Positions 21,000-33,000 of a stretch of DNA of 64,000 nucleotides are shown here, piece by piece. The DNA comes from Sanguinoderma infundibulare (Eukaryota; Basidiomycota; Agaricomycetes; Polyporales; Polyporaceae). A model generated the notes under the pieces. The model made no database searches and was not told where the DNA came from. It saw nothing but the letters and a program-made list of their open reading frames with translations. Each line of letters opens with the position of its first letter. Within the stretch, counting starts at the first letter, position 1. The stretch covers positions 930,001-994,000 of the forward strand of contig JAVLRN010000009.1 of the NCBI GenBank assembly GCA_032821775.1. Direction: 5' to 3'. The position numbers were made by a program, and so were the translations under genes.

Positions 21000-22493
21000 T
21001 GCTCAGGCCCCATCTTGGATCATCAATGTCTTCAGAGTGACCTTGTCAATTGAAATATCAAACAGGGTCTACTTCTGTATTGAGGAAAGGTTTATGCTTC
21101 AAAAAATAATGTGCTGCAGACCAAGATTGTACACATCCACCATGACCTCCCACCAGTGAGGCATCCTGGACAGTGAAAGACAGTAGAGTTAGTCATGTAT
21201 AACTACTGGTGGCCAGGGATAGTTAAGTTTATCAAAGAGTATGTTGAGACCTGTGACACTTGTCACTATGGTAAGGTCTCACATGTCAAATCACAAGGTC
21301 CCCTTCAATTGAACAAAATCCCTGATAGCTCTAAACAAGTAGTGCCCTGTGACTTTATCATCAGACTGCCCAAAGTGGAGGACTATAATGCACTGCAGCT
21401 GATCGCTGAGTAAAATGAAAAGTTGATTCATTTAATTCCCTGCATTGAAGAGATTGATTCTGAGGGTGCAGCAAACAACTTCATTCAAGAACAATTCCAT
21501 CTTTATGGGCTGCTGTGGAAGATTATTTCAGACTGTGGACCTCAGTTTTTAAGTAACTTGTTCTGTGCTATTTTCAAAGGTGTGCTGTTCTCAAAGGTGT
21601 GCTGTTCTCAAAGGTGTGCTGTTCTCAAAGGTCTAGGCATTGAAAGTGCATTGTCCACAGTGTACCATTCACAGACAGATGGACAGTCAGAGCAGTGAAA
21701 CTAGAAGATTGAAGTGTACCTAAAGATATTCTGTGTGAGGCAACATGATGACTGAATAAAGTGGATCCCCATAGCAGAGTTTGCATTCAACTTATACATA
21801 CACTTGTCCACAGGATACTCACCATTTTATCTCACATATGGCTTTGAATCCCAGTTTTATATCCCCATATTATCAACTACTGTTTCTACAGCAGATGAGC
21901 ATTGTAAAGTGTTAAGGCAGGCAAGGGAGGATGCAATGGCAGCATTGACTCTGTCAGCTGAGCAGATAAAGGAGTACTTTGATAAGTATGTCTGTGAAGC
22001 TTCAGAGTTTAAAGAAGGGCAAAAGGTGTGGTTCAACACAAGGAACTTTAGGGTATCCAGAGCCTCAAAAAAACTGGTAGACTGATATATAGGACTGTAT
22101 CCAGTAGTTTGCAAAGTAGAAAACTTGGCATATGAGCTGAAGCTCCTTAAAGACCTTATAAACCACTCAGTGTTTCATGTCTCTCTGCTTTTATCACACA
22201 AAGAGAGTCAGTTCTCCAGTCAACATCCACCTGAGTCTGCCCCAATAGAAGTTAAAGGAGAAGAGGAGTACAAAGTTGAAGAGGTGTTGGACTCTTGACA
22301 GTATGGGTGGTGGAGGAAGTTATAGTATCTGATGCACTAGAAAGGTTGAGGTTTAAAACACAATAGCTGAGAAGATGTGGCTGACCTAGCCAATGTGCCA
22401 CAGTATGGACTTCTACACTAAATATCTTAATGCACCTGACCCTTATAATAAGAGGACTCAATCATAAAGGCACAATTCTTAGGACGGGGGTAC
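21000..22493 (+). mobile_element. Degenerate Ty3/gypsy integrase-chromodomain fragment
   Basis: In order on the plus strand: the HHCC zinc region (HHDLPPVRHPGQ, then YNYWWPGIVKFIKEYVETCD at about 21199), the integrase core with ISDCGPQFLSNLFC (about 21520) and HSQTDGQSE (about 21670), the C-terminal RNFRVSRASKKLVD (about 22044) and a chromodomain start GEEEYKVEEVLDS (about 22260). Stops at 21411, 21696 and 22083 break the frame. It is the same family as the minus-strand fragment at 8.5-10.06 kb. It has a 51-base in-frame tandem expansion at 21581-21631 that the other copy lacks. Confidence 0.88.
21581..21631 (+). repeat. Three tandem 17-bp units inside the gypsy integrase
   Basis: The unit tgtgctgttctcaaagg is repeated three times exactly, after an imperfect copy (tgctattttcaaagg). 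In total 51 bases are added relative to the sister copy at about 9.34 kb (SNLFCAVLKGLGIKS), so the reading frame is kept although each unit by itself shifts it. Confidence 0.9.
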
Positions 22494-22654
22494 TGTCATG
22501 AATGGTCCATGTGGTGTTTATCTGAACACTTTTTTTCTTATCTTATCTGTTTCCTTTCCTAGACATTGATCTTTATCTCACTGTGATTATGACTTGTTCT
22601 TCTTCTCTGAACTTTCATTCTTGTGTTAATGTTTCACAAGCACAACAGCTCCCA
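22494..22654 (+). mobile_element. 5' part of the gypsy 3' LTR, cut by a MITE
   Basis: A polypurine tract (aggacggggg, 22481-22490) plus TAC is followed by TGTCATGAATGGTCCATGTG at 22494, parallel to the start of the minus-strand LTR at 8486. The LTR is interrupted at 22654 by a MITE and a few bases later by the foldback element, so its 3' end is not visible. Confidence 0.7.
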
Positions 22655-23071
22655 TAAGGCTGAGCATAGGTCCAGGTTATGTCACAGGTAACCTAGACCT
22701 GACCTGCAGAATTGCCTATAGGTTAATAACTTGTAGGTTCAGATACCTACATCATGAATCAGCTGCAAATCTGAATCAGCCATTTTATAAGAGATCACAG
22801 GTTAGGTTTTAGATCACCTACAAAGTGACCTATATTTCTATTTATCTGTAAATATTTATTCAGCTCTTTAACATCTTTGTTCACTATTTCTAGTCTGTTT
22901 GAAACTATTTGGTAAAATCAATAATGTTACCTATGATTTATAGGTCTTTGATTTGTAAGTTTAAGTTAAAAATTGACTTGATTCATACAGTTCCCAATCA
23001 AAGTCTCAAAAGCTGACAAACTCACAGGTTCAGATCTGAATCAACTATAGGTTAACCTATGCTCAGCCTTA
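22655..23071 (+). mobile_element. 417-bp hAT-like MITE, TSD AGCTCCCA
   Basis: This is the best-preserved copy: termini TAAGGCTGAGCATAGGT and ACCTATGCTCAGCCTTA are perfect inverted repeats of 17 bases. A perfect 8-bp duplication AGCTCCCA lies at 22647-22654 and 23072-23079. It is inserted in the gypsy LTR. Confidence 0.95.
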
Positions 23072-23083
23072 AGCTCCCATATT

Positions 23084-24789
23084 TAGGCTGTGTCATGGGT
23101 GTGGGTTACTCACATGAGTTTTTGTGGGTTTTTGGCATAGGTGTGGGTGTGAGTCAGGTTTGGCTCACCCATGGCAAAACCCACACCCATGCCATGGGTT
23201 GTGGGTATAGCTGCTAACATAAGCACCTATAGCAGTCTTTGCAGGCTGGAGGCATTTTTTCTGCTATTACTAGTTCATTTCTGCACATTTTGAGGTGCTT
23301 CTTTTGTTATCTTAATTGTTATAGCAATGCCCACAGAATGTATCTAATGCAACAGTGTAAAACTACAAGCACTGCTATTGGCAGGAGGGGAGTGAAGAGG
23401 AGGGGAGTGAAGAGGAGGGGGTGGCCATAGTGAACCCTCCAGTAGTCACCTTGGGGCAATTAATACCTTATTGGAAAGCTACTGATCATAGCTTTTCAAT
23501 GATATCATTGTGACTTTGATCCATATCCTAGTTGTTGAGATATATGCCTTAGAAGCATGGTGTAGCTGAACATTGATGGCTCCTGCATCCATGAAATAGC
23601 CAGGAACCTAAGAATGAATAGTATATCATAGATATAGCAGTCAGTAGTTTCAAGGGGCAACAACAATAATAGAAATCTATCAATTCATCACTGAAAAACA
23701 ATAACAATGACCTTCCTACCCCTCTCAATATATCTAAAGACTCATTGACATCCATGAAAAACTGACATATTCATGGGTGTAGGTGATGCACCCAGCACTC
23801 AAGGTTTTGCACTGACACATTGTTTCTGCTATTACTAATTTATTTCTGCACCTTTTGAATGCTTCTTTTGATATCTTAATTGTTGTAGCAATGCCCATAG
23901 AATGCATCTAATGCAACAGTGTAAAGCCACAAGCACTGCTATGGATAGAAGTAAGGATACCCATGGGTTGGTGGGTGTGGGTTTTTCATGGGTGTGGGTG
24001 TGGGTGAGCACTCTGACACTCATGGGTTCACCCATGCTACAGCCTACCCATCAACCCATGGATATCCTTGGGTGTGGGTGCAAAACCTTGGGTGCTGGAT
24101 GTATCACTCACACCCGTGAATATGTGGGTTTTTCATAAGTGTCAATGAGTCTTTGAATGCATTAAAGAGGGCAGGAAGGTCATTATTGTTCTTGTTCAGT
24201 GATGGATTAACAGATTTTCATCATTGTTGTTGCTCCTTGAAGCTACTGACTGCTATATCCAGGACATATCATTTATTTTCACATTCCTGGCCATCTCATG
24301 GCATGCTGGAGCCATCAATTCTTGGCCACACCATACTTCCCAGGCCTATATCTCAACAACAGGGGCACAGACCAAAGTCACAATGGGACCATTGGAAAGC
24401 TATGATCAGTAGCTTTCTAATAAGGTATTAATCATCTCAAGGCAACCACTGGAGACTTCACTATGGGCACTTCCTCCTCCTTACCCCCCTTCTATCCATA
24501 GCAGTGCTTGTGACTTTACGCTGTTGCATTAGATGCATTCTATGGGCATTGCTACAACAATTAAGATATCAAAAGAAGCATCCAAAAGGTGCAGGAATAA
24601 ATTAGTAATAGCAGAAACAATGCCTCCAGCCTGCAAAGACTGCTATAGGTGCTTATGTCAGTGGCTATACCCACAACCCATGGCATGGGTGTGGGTTTGG
24701 CCATGGGTGAGCCAAACCTGACCCACACCCACACCCATGCAAAAAAACCATGAAAACTCACATGGGTTTTCAATCCATGACACAGCCTA
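23084..24789. mobile_element. Foldback-type element with ~700-bp inverted arms
   Basis: The left arm begins TAGGCTGTGTCATGG at 23084, and the right arm ends CCATGACACAGCCTA at 24789. The two arms pair in reverse complement over about 700 bases (to about 23815 and about 24075), with substitutions and small indels. Landmarks shared in inverse order are gcacctatagcagtctttgcaggc, the tgcaacag(c/t)gtaaa block, the taataccttatt(g/a)gaaagct block and the aaggttttgcac block. The centre (23816-24075) holds a second copy of the sub-terminal segment. Arms are rich in catgggtgtggg words. No transposase and no clear target duplication is visible (CCCATATT against GGTAGAAA). Confidence 0.8.
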
Positions 24790-25694
24790 GGTAGAAATCT
24801 ACCATGTTTGAAAACTGTCAGATGTCTGCCAAAAGCCAGGTATTTCAAACAGTGATATTGCTCTGATAATCTTAGAGTATCCTGTTACTTTGAGGCCAGA
24901 CCAAGATCCAGATCCAGGCAGAGTCCAACCCACTGGACCTGTCTGTTTATTAAGTCTCACAACCTGCAAAGTCCTTCTGACTTATCTAGGACAAGCTGGT
25001 GTAACTGTGTAAAAGAAGCACAAACAAAGAGTGAAAGTTCAAGTCATCTAGACAGAAATTAAACTAAAGGAATAAATGCAGAAGCTACTATGACACTAGG
25101 GCATCAGCGTAAGTGGATCAAACGACTAGCGGTAATACGTACTTGGTACGTGTGCAAAGTACACTACAGCAATGAGTCCACGTACGAAGTTATACAAATT
25201 TTGCAGTAGTCCACTGTCCGCGAAAAAATGAAGAAAAGTTCCTAAGTGCAATTGTCTAGAAGTACAGTGTTGCAAGTAGTCCGAGCGATGGTCCGTGACG
25301 ACAAATGTAAGTAGGTACACGTGTTCGAGTCCTTTCTACTTGATGGCGGATGTAAAAAATTGCTGTCCGAAAAGGAGGGTGGAATGTCCAATAAAACCAA
25401 AAGTCCGTGATGCGTTCGGATTGTCCGCGTAAACCCGGTTAGAAAGTAAAACACTTTCGAAGCGTATTCATGGCGGCCATGCGGCGCCAGGTTACAACAG
25501 TTGAAAATGAAGGAGTGAAGGTAACGAGCGTGATGATTCGTAAACTAACGTGATTGCGTCCGCGATCAGGTCAGCGATCAGATAATCAAATTGAGTGTCC
25601 ACTGATCGGTGACGTGGTGAAAGTCGTAGGGGGCCAAGCGAATGTACCTTCTATTCGCCATCCAAGCAGCTTTGAACCTTCGCTGAGTGGTACG
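24790..25694. other. Boundary region between transposon block and gene block
   Basis: No gene is visible. CpG dinucleotides, nearly absent upstream, become frequent from about 25,100. The part from 25,100 has the composition of the gene-rich half and is the 3' flank of the transcription-factor gene. Confidence 0.6.
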
Positions 25695-27950
25695 CTAGAC
25701 CAAGATTGAGCGCTGTCCGTATTCGTTATAGCAAACAACACACGAACCTACAAGAGGGAACCTTGCCCCGAGTTTTGTCATCACGTAAAGCAGCGACTCG
25801 AGGTCTCCACGGACCTCCATTGTGTTGAGAGGGTCTGGCCAAGAAGACTGCAGCCGCGTGAGCTCATTTTCGAGTACTGTTGCTGCGTTGGCCCAACAAG
25901 ACTGCAGAATACACGGATGAGCAGGTCGCGCTAAGGCAAACAGTGGATGTACTCACACCAATGATCGGGTCGAGGAACTCAAAGTCGGCATCCGTGATAA
26001 GCTTGGTGACATGAATCAATGACCGTGCAGCACGAATACACTTTTCGCGAGAAACACCGTCGTCGCGCATGAACGGCGCATGCAGGCGGATCATGCAGGC
26101 GTGTGCAAGGCTGTGAATCACAACCAAGGCGTACTTGTCGTCAGGGATCGCCCCTCCTACTTGATGAATCGGAAGGAGGGTCGCAACAAAACGCATGATG
26201 CTGTGCTCGAACGCGCTGAAGTTCTCGGAGAATGCACCGGATGCGAGCGACCCTATTCGTGAGCAGTCAGTGAGAACCTTCATGAATTCGGAGACCCAGA
26301 TCGAGTCACTCACGGGGACTCCAGCTTGACGAGAGTCTATTGGCGCCTTCAAACAACGCTGAGGCCTTAACACGCAATGCCACAGTGGAAAAGCCATTGA
26401 CAGTGGTGGACTGAGCCTGCTGGACGAAAAACGCGCGAATGGTGGGTGATCCTCCGCCAACGTCAAGCTCTCCCTGCATTCAACGAAATATCAATATGAA
26501 TTCAAACTTCTCATGGAATAACATTAGATGATACTCACGCTCTCGTAATCCTGGATACGCTGCGGCCAGGGAGTAGTGATGGAAGCCCAGGGGTGATCGC
26601 TATCGGGGAGGGTCGCAGGTCTCCGAAGCACGACAGACCAGCACCGGTCCAGATTGTACACCTGCCAGAACGTCGAAATCCTCTCTCCACGCTCCGTATT
26701 GTCCTTAGGCAAAGGAAGATCGAAGGAAGCGTCCCAATTGTCGAGGAACATAGCTTGAGTTTCCGAACCAATCTGGTGAAGCCGGCACTGGACGGCCAAC
26801 GTAGATGCGGCCGAAGAGTAATAACCACCTTCCAGCAACCGACCATTCGAAATGTGGTACACAGATAGCAAACAGCAAGCCTGGATAAGATCGACTGCCT
26901 TGGACGTGTACTGCATAGCGTCACCGAGTGCGGCGTTGGTTCTAGACAGGCATAGCTGCTCGTACTGGCTGAGGGAGCCGGGTCGTGAGAGATAACAGGC
27001 CCACAAGAAGATGGCATTCATAAGTGCGGGGTGACGCTGTTCAGACGTCGGCAAGTTGAGAGAGTCGCGCAGACGACCAACGTGTATGTCCAGGCCGCAT
27101 TGGTGCCGGTGGGGCAGGAAGATCTCCAACCTATACGAGAAACAGGTCCTCTGTCGTCAGGACATCCCACACCCCCAGCGCAATATATATACACTCACAG
27201 GATATGATCGAGGGGCGGTGCCTCCATACCACTGAATGAGTTGGAAGCGGAAACGGAAGTCAAATCCTAAACGAACGGATGAGGACCATTTAAAAAGATG
27301 ACCGTAAAATACGCTCACTGTTGCAAAATTGAGCTGCTCCCACGCCCCAGGATCCACCTCTGACGACGGGCTTGATGATAAGGGACTGAGCATACTCCTC
27401 CGAGGATCCTGCTCACTCATCGGGAAAGGGGTTGGTGAGGCTGAGGCGGAGTAGCTGAGCTTCCCAGGCGAGTCGTAGCTTGAGGATGATGAGGACTCGG
27501 AGTAGTACGGGGAGAGCGCATGGGGATCGAAGAGGGTCATGGAGGGTGCAGACTGCTCGGGGTTCTCGAGCTCCTTGACGCGCATCTCCAAGCGAGCAAT
27601 GTGCTCTCTCATGAGCTGCGTTCTTGTCTTGCCTTTTCCATCGTCGTACTCGCATCCGTCGGTCTTCTTGGCGCGAACACATTGTACGCAAGCGGGCTTT
27701 CCTCCGTCGCATCGCTGATGGAAAGATGGACGGGGGTCGGACATGGGACGAGGGGGAAGAGAGAGAGGGTGTTGCGTACCATCTTGCGCTTGCGGCATCG
27801 CAGACAAGCCTTTCCTGAAATGCAATGGGTACGAGCAGGTGTAGTATGAGCGACGTGTCGGAGAAGGATGCAGGAAGAGGGGCACACGGACGTACCTCTT
27901 TGTAGGGGGGCCGGGCCGGTCGAAGAAGTTGGTTTCCGCTCCTCGGCCAT
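25695..27950 (-). CDS. Zn2Cys6 (fungal binuclear cluster) transcription factor
   Basis: A nuclear transcription factor of the Gal4-type family. Exon 1 is 27950-27896 (MAEERKPTSS...), exon 2 27814-27780 and exon 3 starts at 27714. The splices join the cluster ACLRCRKRKM + RCDGG with cysteines at residues 22, 25, 32, 39, 42 and 51 (C-x2-C-x6-C-x6-C-x2-C-x8-C), two zinc ions in that family. A short coiled linker follows (LMREHIARLEMRVKELEN), then a Ser-rich part. The fungal_trans (MHR) region is spread over the exons at about 27275-27200, 27129-26530, 26475-26313, 26251-25957 and 25911-25695, with HPALMNAIFLWACYLS and FWQVYNLDRCWSVVLRR. The stop at 25697-25695 assumes no further 3' exon. DNA target and regulated pathway cannot be told. 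Upstream (27960-28190) the coding strand is strongly CT-rich, as in many fungal promoters. Confidence 0.9.
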
Positions 27951-30099
27951 TACAAATATAGTAGAATAGAAAAGTGAAGGGAAAGGAGGTGCACGGGGAG
28001 CGGGGGTCGAACTGCGGAAGAGGAAAACCCAAGGAAGCCTGGGAGCGGGGGCGCGGCGTCGGGGCGTGAGTACGCAAGCGGAGCGCGGGCCCTCGCTGGG
28101 CACGAAGGAAGGGAGAGGGGGAAGGAAGGGGACGACGGAAAAGGGGAGAAAGGAACGGCAGGCGGAGGGAGCGAGAAGGCGGCAGAGGGATTAAGTATGA
28201 TTGGCATCATGATCCTTGTCTCTCCTTGACCGTCTCGGATGTAGCGGAACGTGGCCTGCCCCCGCCCAGCGCGCGCGTCAACCCGGCGTTTGGCCTGCAC
28301 AGCGCTCGCCCAACAGCACCAAACCCCGTCGCGTTCTCCTGCCGATAGACGACCGTGCGGCTCGTCAGGTCTTCAGGCTCCAGTCCTCCATCACCCATCT
28401 GACTCTCTCTCCTGCTCTCACTCCGGCCAATCATCCCCGCTTCAATTCATCCCCTCCCGCCCCTATCCTCCACTCCCGCCACTCACCTAACCTACCCCCA
28501 TAGTACCTCCCTGCCCACCAGCCCCGCCTCGAAACCAGCCCGACGCGCGCACCACACTCCTCCGTTTTCGGCGCGGTCCGCATGTCTGGCGATCGACAGT
28601 TGGAACCCAATCTACCACGTTAACCGCTTCCGAGTCGTCTGCCTCCTCACACGCCCGTCCCATAGTCTCGGGGCGTCGCGATCTGCCGAGAGGCTTCTCA
28701 GTGTCGCCTTGATTTCCGCGATGCTGTCCGTTCTGACTAATTACTTGCCATAATCGCCTTTTAACCTGTTCCCAGATCGTCCTCGTCCTTAGGCTTCTAT
28801 GATACTTAAAGTCGCCGAGAGAGGCCGTGTACGAACATTGAAAATATCTCTCCCATGTGGCGGCTGTGCTCACCCGTCGTGGGGCTGTCCCTTTGTGCCT
28901 ACATACAATTGCACGCAGCATCGAGTCTATGCCGTCAACCTCACAACCCTTCCCTTCTTGCGATCGCAACTTATTCTGTTCTGACTCCAAGGTTCCCAAC
29001 AATCCTCCGCTTCTGCCCTAGCCGACGCTCGATGACTACATGTACCTCCGGTCCCACCTCGTCTCCGGACACTTACGTCGCCCCGGTCCGGAACTCTTTG
29101 CGCTTGCTGCATAGAGCTTACAATGAGACACCGCAGGAGTGCGTGCGCCTTTGGGAGATATGGGTGGTCTCATACCCCGCCGTAGCATAGCATCACTTTG
29201 AGTAACAGTCGCAGAGGAAGCTGAAACATGATGCCCTTTCACCAATCTCGGCTTAAGTATAAGCATACCTTCTTTTGGCATAGCGTGCCCGGGGCCTTAC
29301 CAACGCCGGATTTTTCCAAAGTTACGCCCAGGCTACGCACACCCGTGGAAAGACTGTTCAACGGTCAACAGTCACATCAAGTTGGAATTCCAGTCTCCGG
29401 GCTCATTCCCTTCATTGATCGTATGTAGACCTTTCACCCCCTCACAGTGCCAGAGCAAGGAGACGAGAACGCGGGTAGTACTGCACGTTGGACAAACATG
29501 ACTTACGATCATGCAACTTGGAGGTCAATAATCTGGAGCGCGGACCTGGGCATGTCAGCCGCGCGCACGGGGCAATAGAGCCTACTGCGAACCGTGCTCG
29601 TTCTCGAAAGCAGCACAAAGTCCGACAGCTGAGCTTCATGATACCCACGAAGCCAGAAACATCTGGAAGTTGGTGTCGTCCCCAGCCGTATTGGGAATAC
29701 AGCCGCACCCCACCACCGCGCTTACCCAGACGTCTGGGGCATTTTGATAGAGACCTCCCCCCCTCCCATTATAGATGCCTAACGCGAGGCTACGCGAGGT
29801 CGCGTAGGTGAGATAGCTACGTCGGCGATGGTGAACCAAGCGCTCGCTCTTATCACCGCCAACGAGTTTATTCGTCAAACATTTCTGGAGACAAACAGCA
29901 AGTCTTTTGGGTTCGTTTCAATAACCCAATTCGGAGCAAAAAAGATCCATAGTGGGTCATGGGAGATGCAGAGTCAATGTAGAGTAGTGTGTTGACTGCT
30001 GGTCGCTTCCCCCGCCGCTGTGGCCAGTCGCAGCCCACAGGGTCGGCGCTTGACCTGGTCGCTCCTCTTCGACCCTCTACGACGGGCGTCGCAAGCAGG
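27951..30099. other. Divergent intergenic region between the transcription factor and the ArAE_2 gene
   Basis: About 2.1 kb with many open frames on both strands but no recognisable protein and no tRNA. A purine-rich plus strand at 28090-28195 is the CT-rich promoter/leader of the minus-strand factor gene. A CT-rich plus strand lies at 28380-28530. The rest is unassigned. Confidence 0.5.
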
Positions 30100-33000
30100 A
30101 TGCCGCACTCAAGCGGTGCTTGCTCCTCTCCAACATCTCCGGTGCCCGTTCCTACCCCATCTCAGCAACCATATCTCTATGAACCCATCTTGGACTTTGT
30201 CGGTTCGCCCAGCCAGATCAATGACGAACCCTCCTCCCGCTCTGCCAACATCTCAATTCCATCGTCATCTACTTCCAACGACAGTGTCCGACCACAAATA
30301 CACCGCACCGTTTCCTCCTCCAATGCGAGTCAAATAAGCGACGCAGTATCCCGGGTTCAGGAATACACCTCCAGCTTCTTTCGTGGCTCTCGCAACCATC
30401 GTCCCCACCAGCGCGAATGGACCGTCTTTGGCCAACTTATGGAGAATGAGCATATGCGCCGTGCTCCCCGCACACCAGCGACCATTCATTCCACTAGAGT
30501 GAGTTCTCCGCGAGCTATTGGAGATGGCGCCCCCTCCTACTTCGACAGGCCTGTTTCGAACTACGACAATCACGATCCTCGCGGACCTGGAATCGCGTCT
30601 ACCCACCCGCACCGTCCTTTCGAAGAGGTTATCTCTCCCTTTGAACAGTCGTCCACCATAGACGACGAAACATCCGATAGAGACTCGCTCACGGATACTG
30701 AGTGCTCCCCCCGCCCCACCGAGAATCCTCGCAAATGGTCCTCGTTGCCCAAGTTGCCCATCCTCTCCCCACTTCAGCGCAACATCTTCAAGTGCTGTAT
30801 TGCCTATTTCCTGGCGTCCCTCTTCACTTTCTCTCCCTATCTCTCTGGTTTCATAACCGACATCACGGGCGACAATCCAGGCGAGCGTACTCCGTCTCCA
30901 TCCGGACACATGGTTGCCACTATGTGAGTCGTTTTCTCCTTTGTTCTTGAGATTATCTAGAATGTGTTGTCAACAGCGCCGTCTACTTCAATCCCGCCAA
31001 GACGCTAGGGTCAATGGTAGAAGCGGATGTCTTTTGCACCATGGGACTTGTCTTCGCCGCCTTCGTGTCTCTCAGCAGTATGACCGTGTACTGGTTCTTC
31101 GAGCGCCAGGGTGGCTTAGATTGGCTAGCCGATCTCTTGGTCCTACTCATGATCGGAATTGGAATGTCAGTTGCCGCATGGATGAAAGTTTGGATGGCGA
31201 AGCCAACGTTCAACACAGGTTCGTAGCCGTATTATGGGTCCAAATTAGAGCGCAAGAGGGTGATTTATTCTCGTGTCACAGCTTGTAGTATGACCGCAAT
31301 CATCCTATTCGTCGTGTAAGATTGCATTTTATTGCCCACCGCTTTCCTTCTGCTCACGTCACTCATGAATTAGCGTCATCAAGGAAGGCGGACTTGACAC
31401 CCTCCTCCAAGTTTCCGTCATTGTCCTCGTCGGGGCCGCTGTCTCTAATGTCGTCTGCATTCTCGTCTGGCCCCAGCGCGCAACTAAGAATCTGCAAAAC
31501 AACATGACGCAGACCCTTGACTCCTTCTCCACCCTCCTCAGCATGCTCGCCCAGACCTTTCTCCTCGAAGAAGTCCATGGTTTCAGCTCTGACCGGATCC
31601 AGCGCGCTGTCGCCAATCATCAAGCATCGTTCACGTCGCTCAAGAAGAGTTTGGCAGAGGCACAATCTGAACGACTGTTTGGAGGCCCAGGGAAAGTTGG
31701 GGAGGAAGCTCAGCGGCGAGGAAGCTCTGGTCAGGCATACGAGGACGCAATCGACAGTCTTAACCGGTTGGGACAGCATCTCAATGGTCTACGGAGTGGC
31801 GTTAGCCTGCAACACGAATTGATCAAACGGCATCGGGAGGGCAAGGTGATCTTGAAGAACTCGATGACCCAAAGCCCACCCTTCGAGATTGGGAATGGGA
31901 AAGGGAAAATCGTCGGTTCCATCTCGGAGTCAACCCCGGTCGACAACGATGACATCGCGCTGTTGCAGTCCGCAGCAACGGTGTTCGGAGACTTGCTCGA
32001 CGATTTGGGCCCACCTCTGAAGGCCCTCTTGGTGAATTCATCTCAGTTTAGTATATTGCGCGTCAGCTAACATTGTTATCCTTGGTAGACCAAGTGCGTT
32101 TCAACGCTCAAACACCTTCGTGAGGCCTTCGTGAGGCCCCGTGAGGATCGAACGGCCCTACAATTGGTCCAATTCACCGAACTGGCTGACGAGATGGAAC
32201 GAGCTTTGTTCACGTTTGAAAGTACGTCCAATCATGCCGTCTTGCGCATGTACAGAAGCGGACAGGCTTCTGGACTCGAACAATCTCGGTCCTCGGTCGC
32301 CTCCCTCCCACCGGAAAATCAGATTCTCATGGGAGATGAGAGCGAGAACGTCTTCCTGGTGTACTTGTGTGTGATCCCTTTCTTATTTTCCCGACATGCC
32401 GTTCACAATATCTACAGCTTCATCTTCACGCTTCAAGAATACGCCCGTGAGCTCATTTCGTTGGTCGACGCGATGAGCCGCATATGTAGTATCGAGCGAG
32501 CGAACGCCGCCCGAGGAGGACTGTGGAGGCAGTTGAAGGCTACGCTAGTAACTCCTGTTGGACACTCCAGTAACCGGGCTGGTCGAAGGGAACGGACAAC
32601 AAGCATGAGGAAGCGTTTCTGTATGCTTCGCGTTCCTATTCATATTTTTCATCATCGCTTATACTTACCAATGAATCAGCCACATACTTCACGCAACACA
32701 AACCGCACAAAGCCGTTTCTTTCCCGAAGGTCACGCCGCACGCTCCGAACACTATTCAAACTCCAGGACGAGAACACTTAACGTTCATCGGACGTGTAAA
32801 ACAGTCGATATGGACGCTTGGCGCGCGGTTGCAACAGCAAGACATGAAGTATGCGTTCAAAGCGGGTATGGCTACTGCTATTCTCGCAGCTCCAGCATTC
32901 TTCCAAAATACCCGGCCAATCTTCGTGGAGTATCGAGGTGAATGGGCGCTGATCTCAGTACGTTCTTGAGGGACTGGTATGAGCCGTGACTGATGCCTGA

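Noticed and set aside
22655..23071. Reading the MITE as Tc1/mariner because TA flanks the ends
   Set aside because: Every full copy has an 8-bp direct repeat outside TAAGG...CCTTA, so the TA belongs to the element ends.
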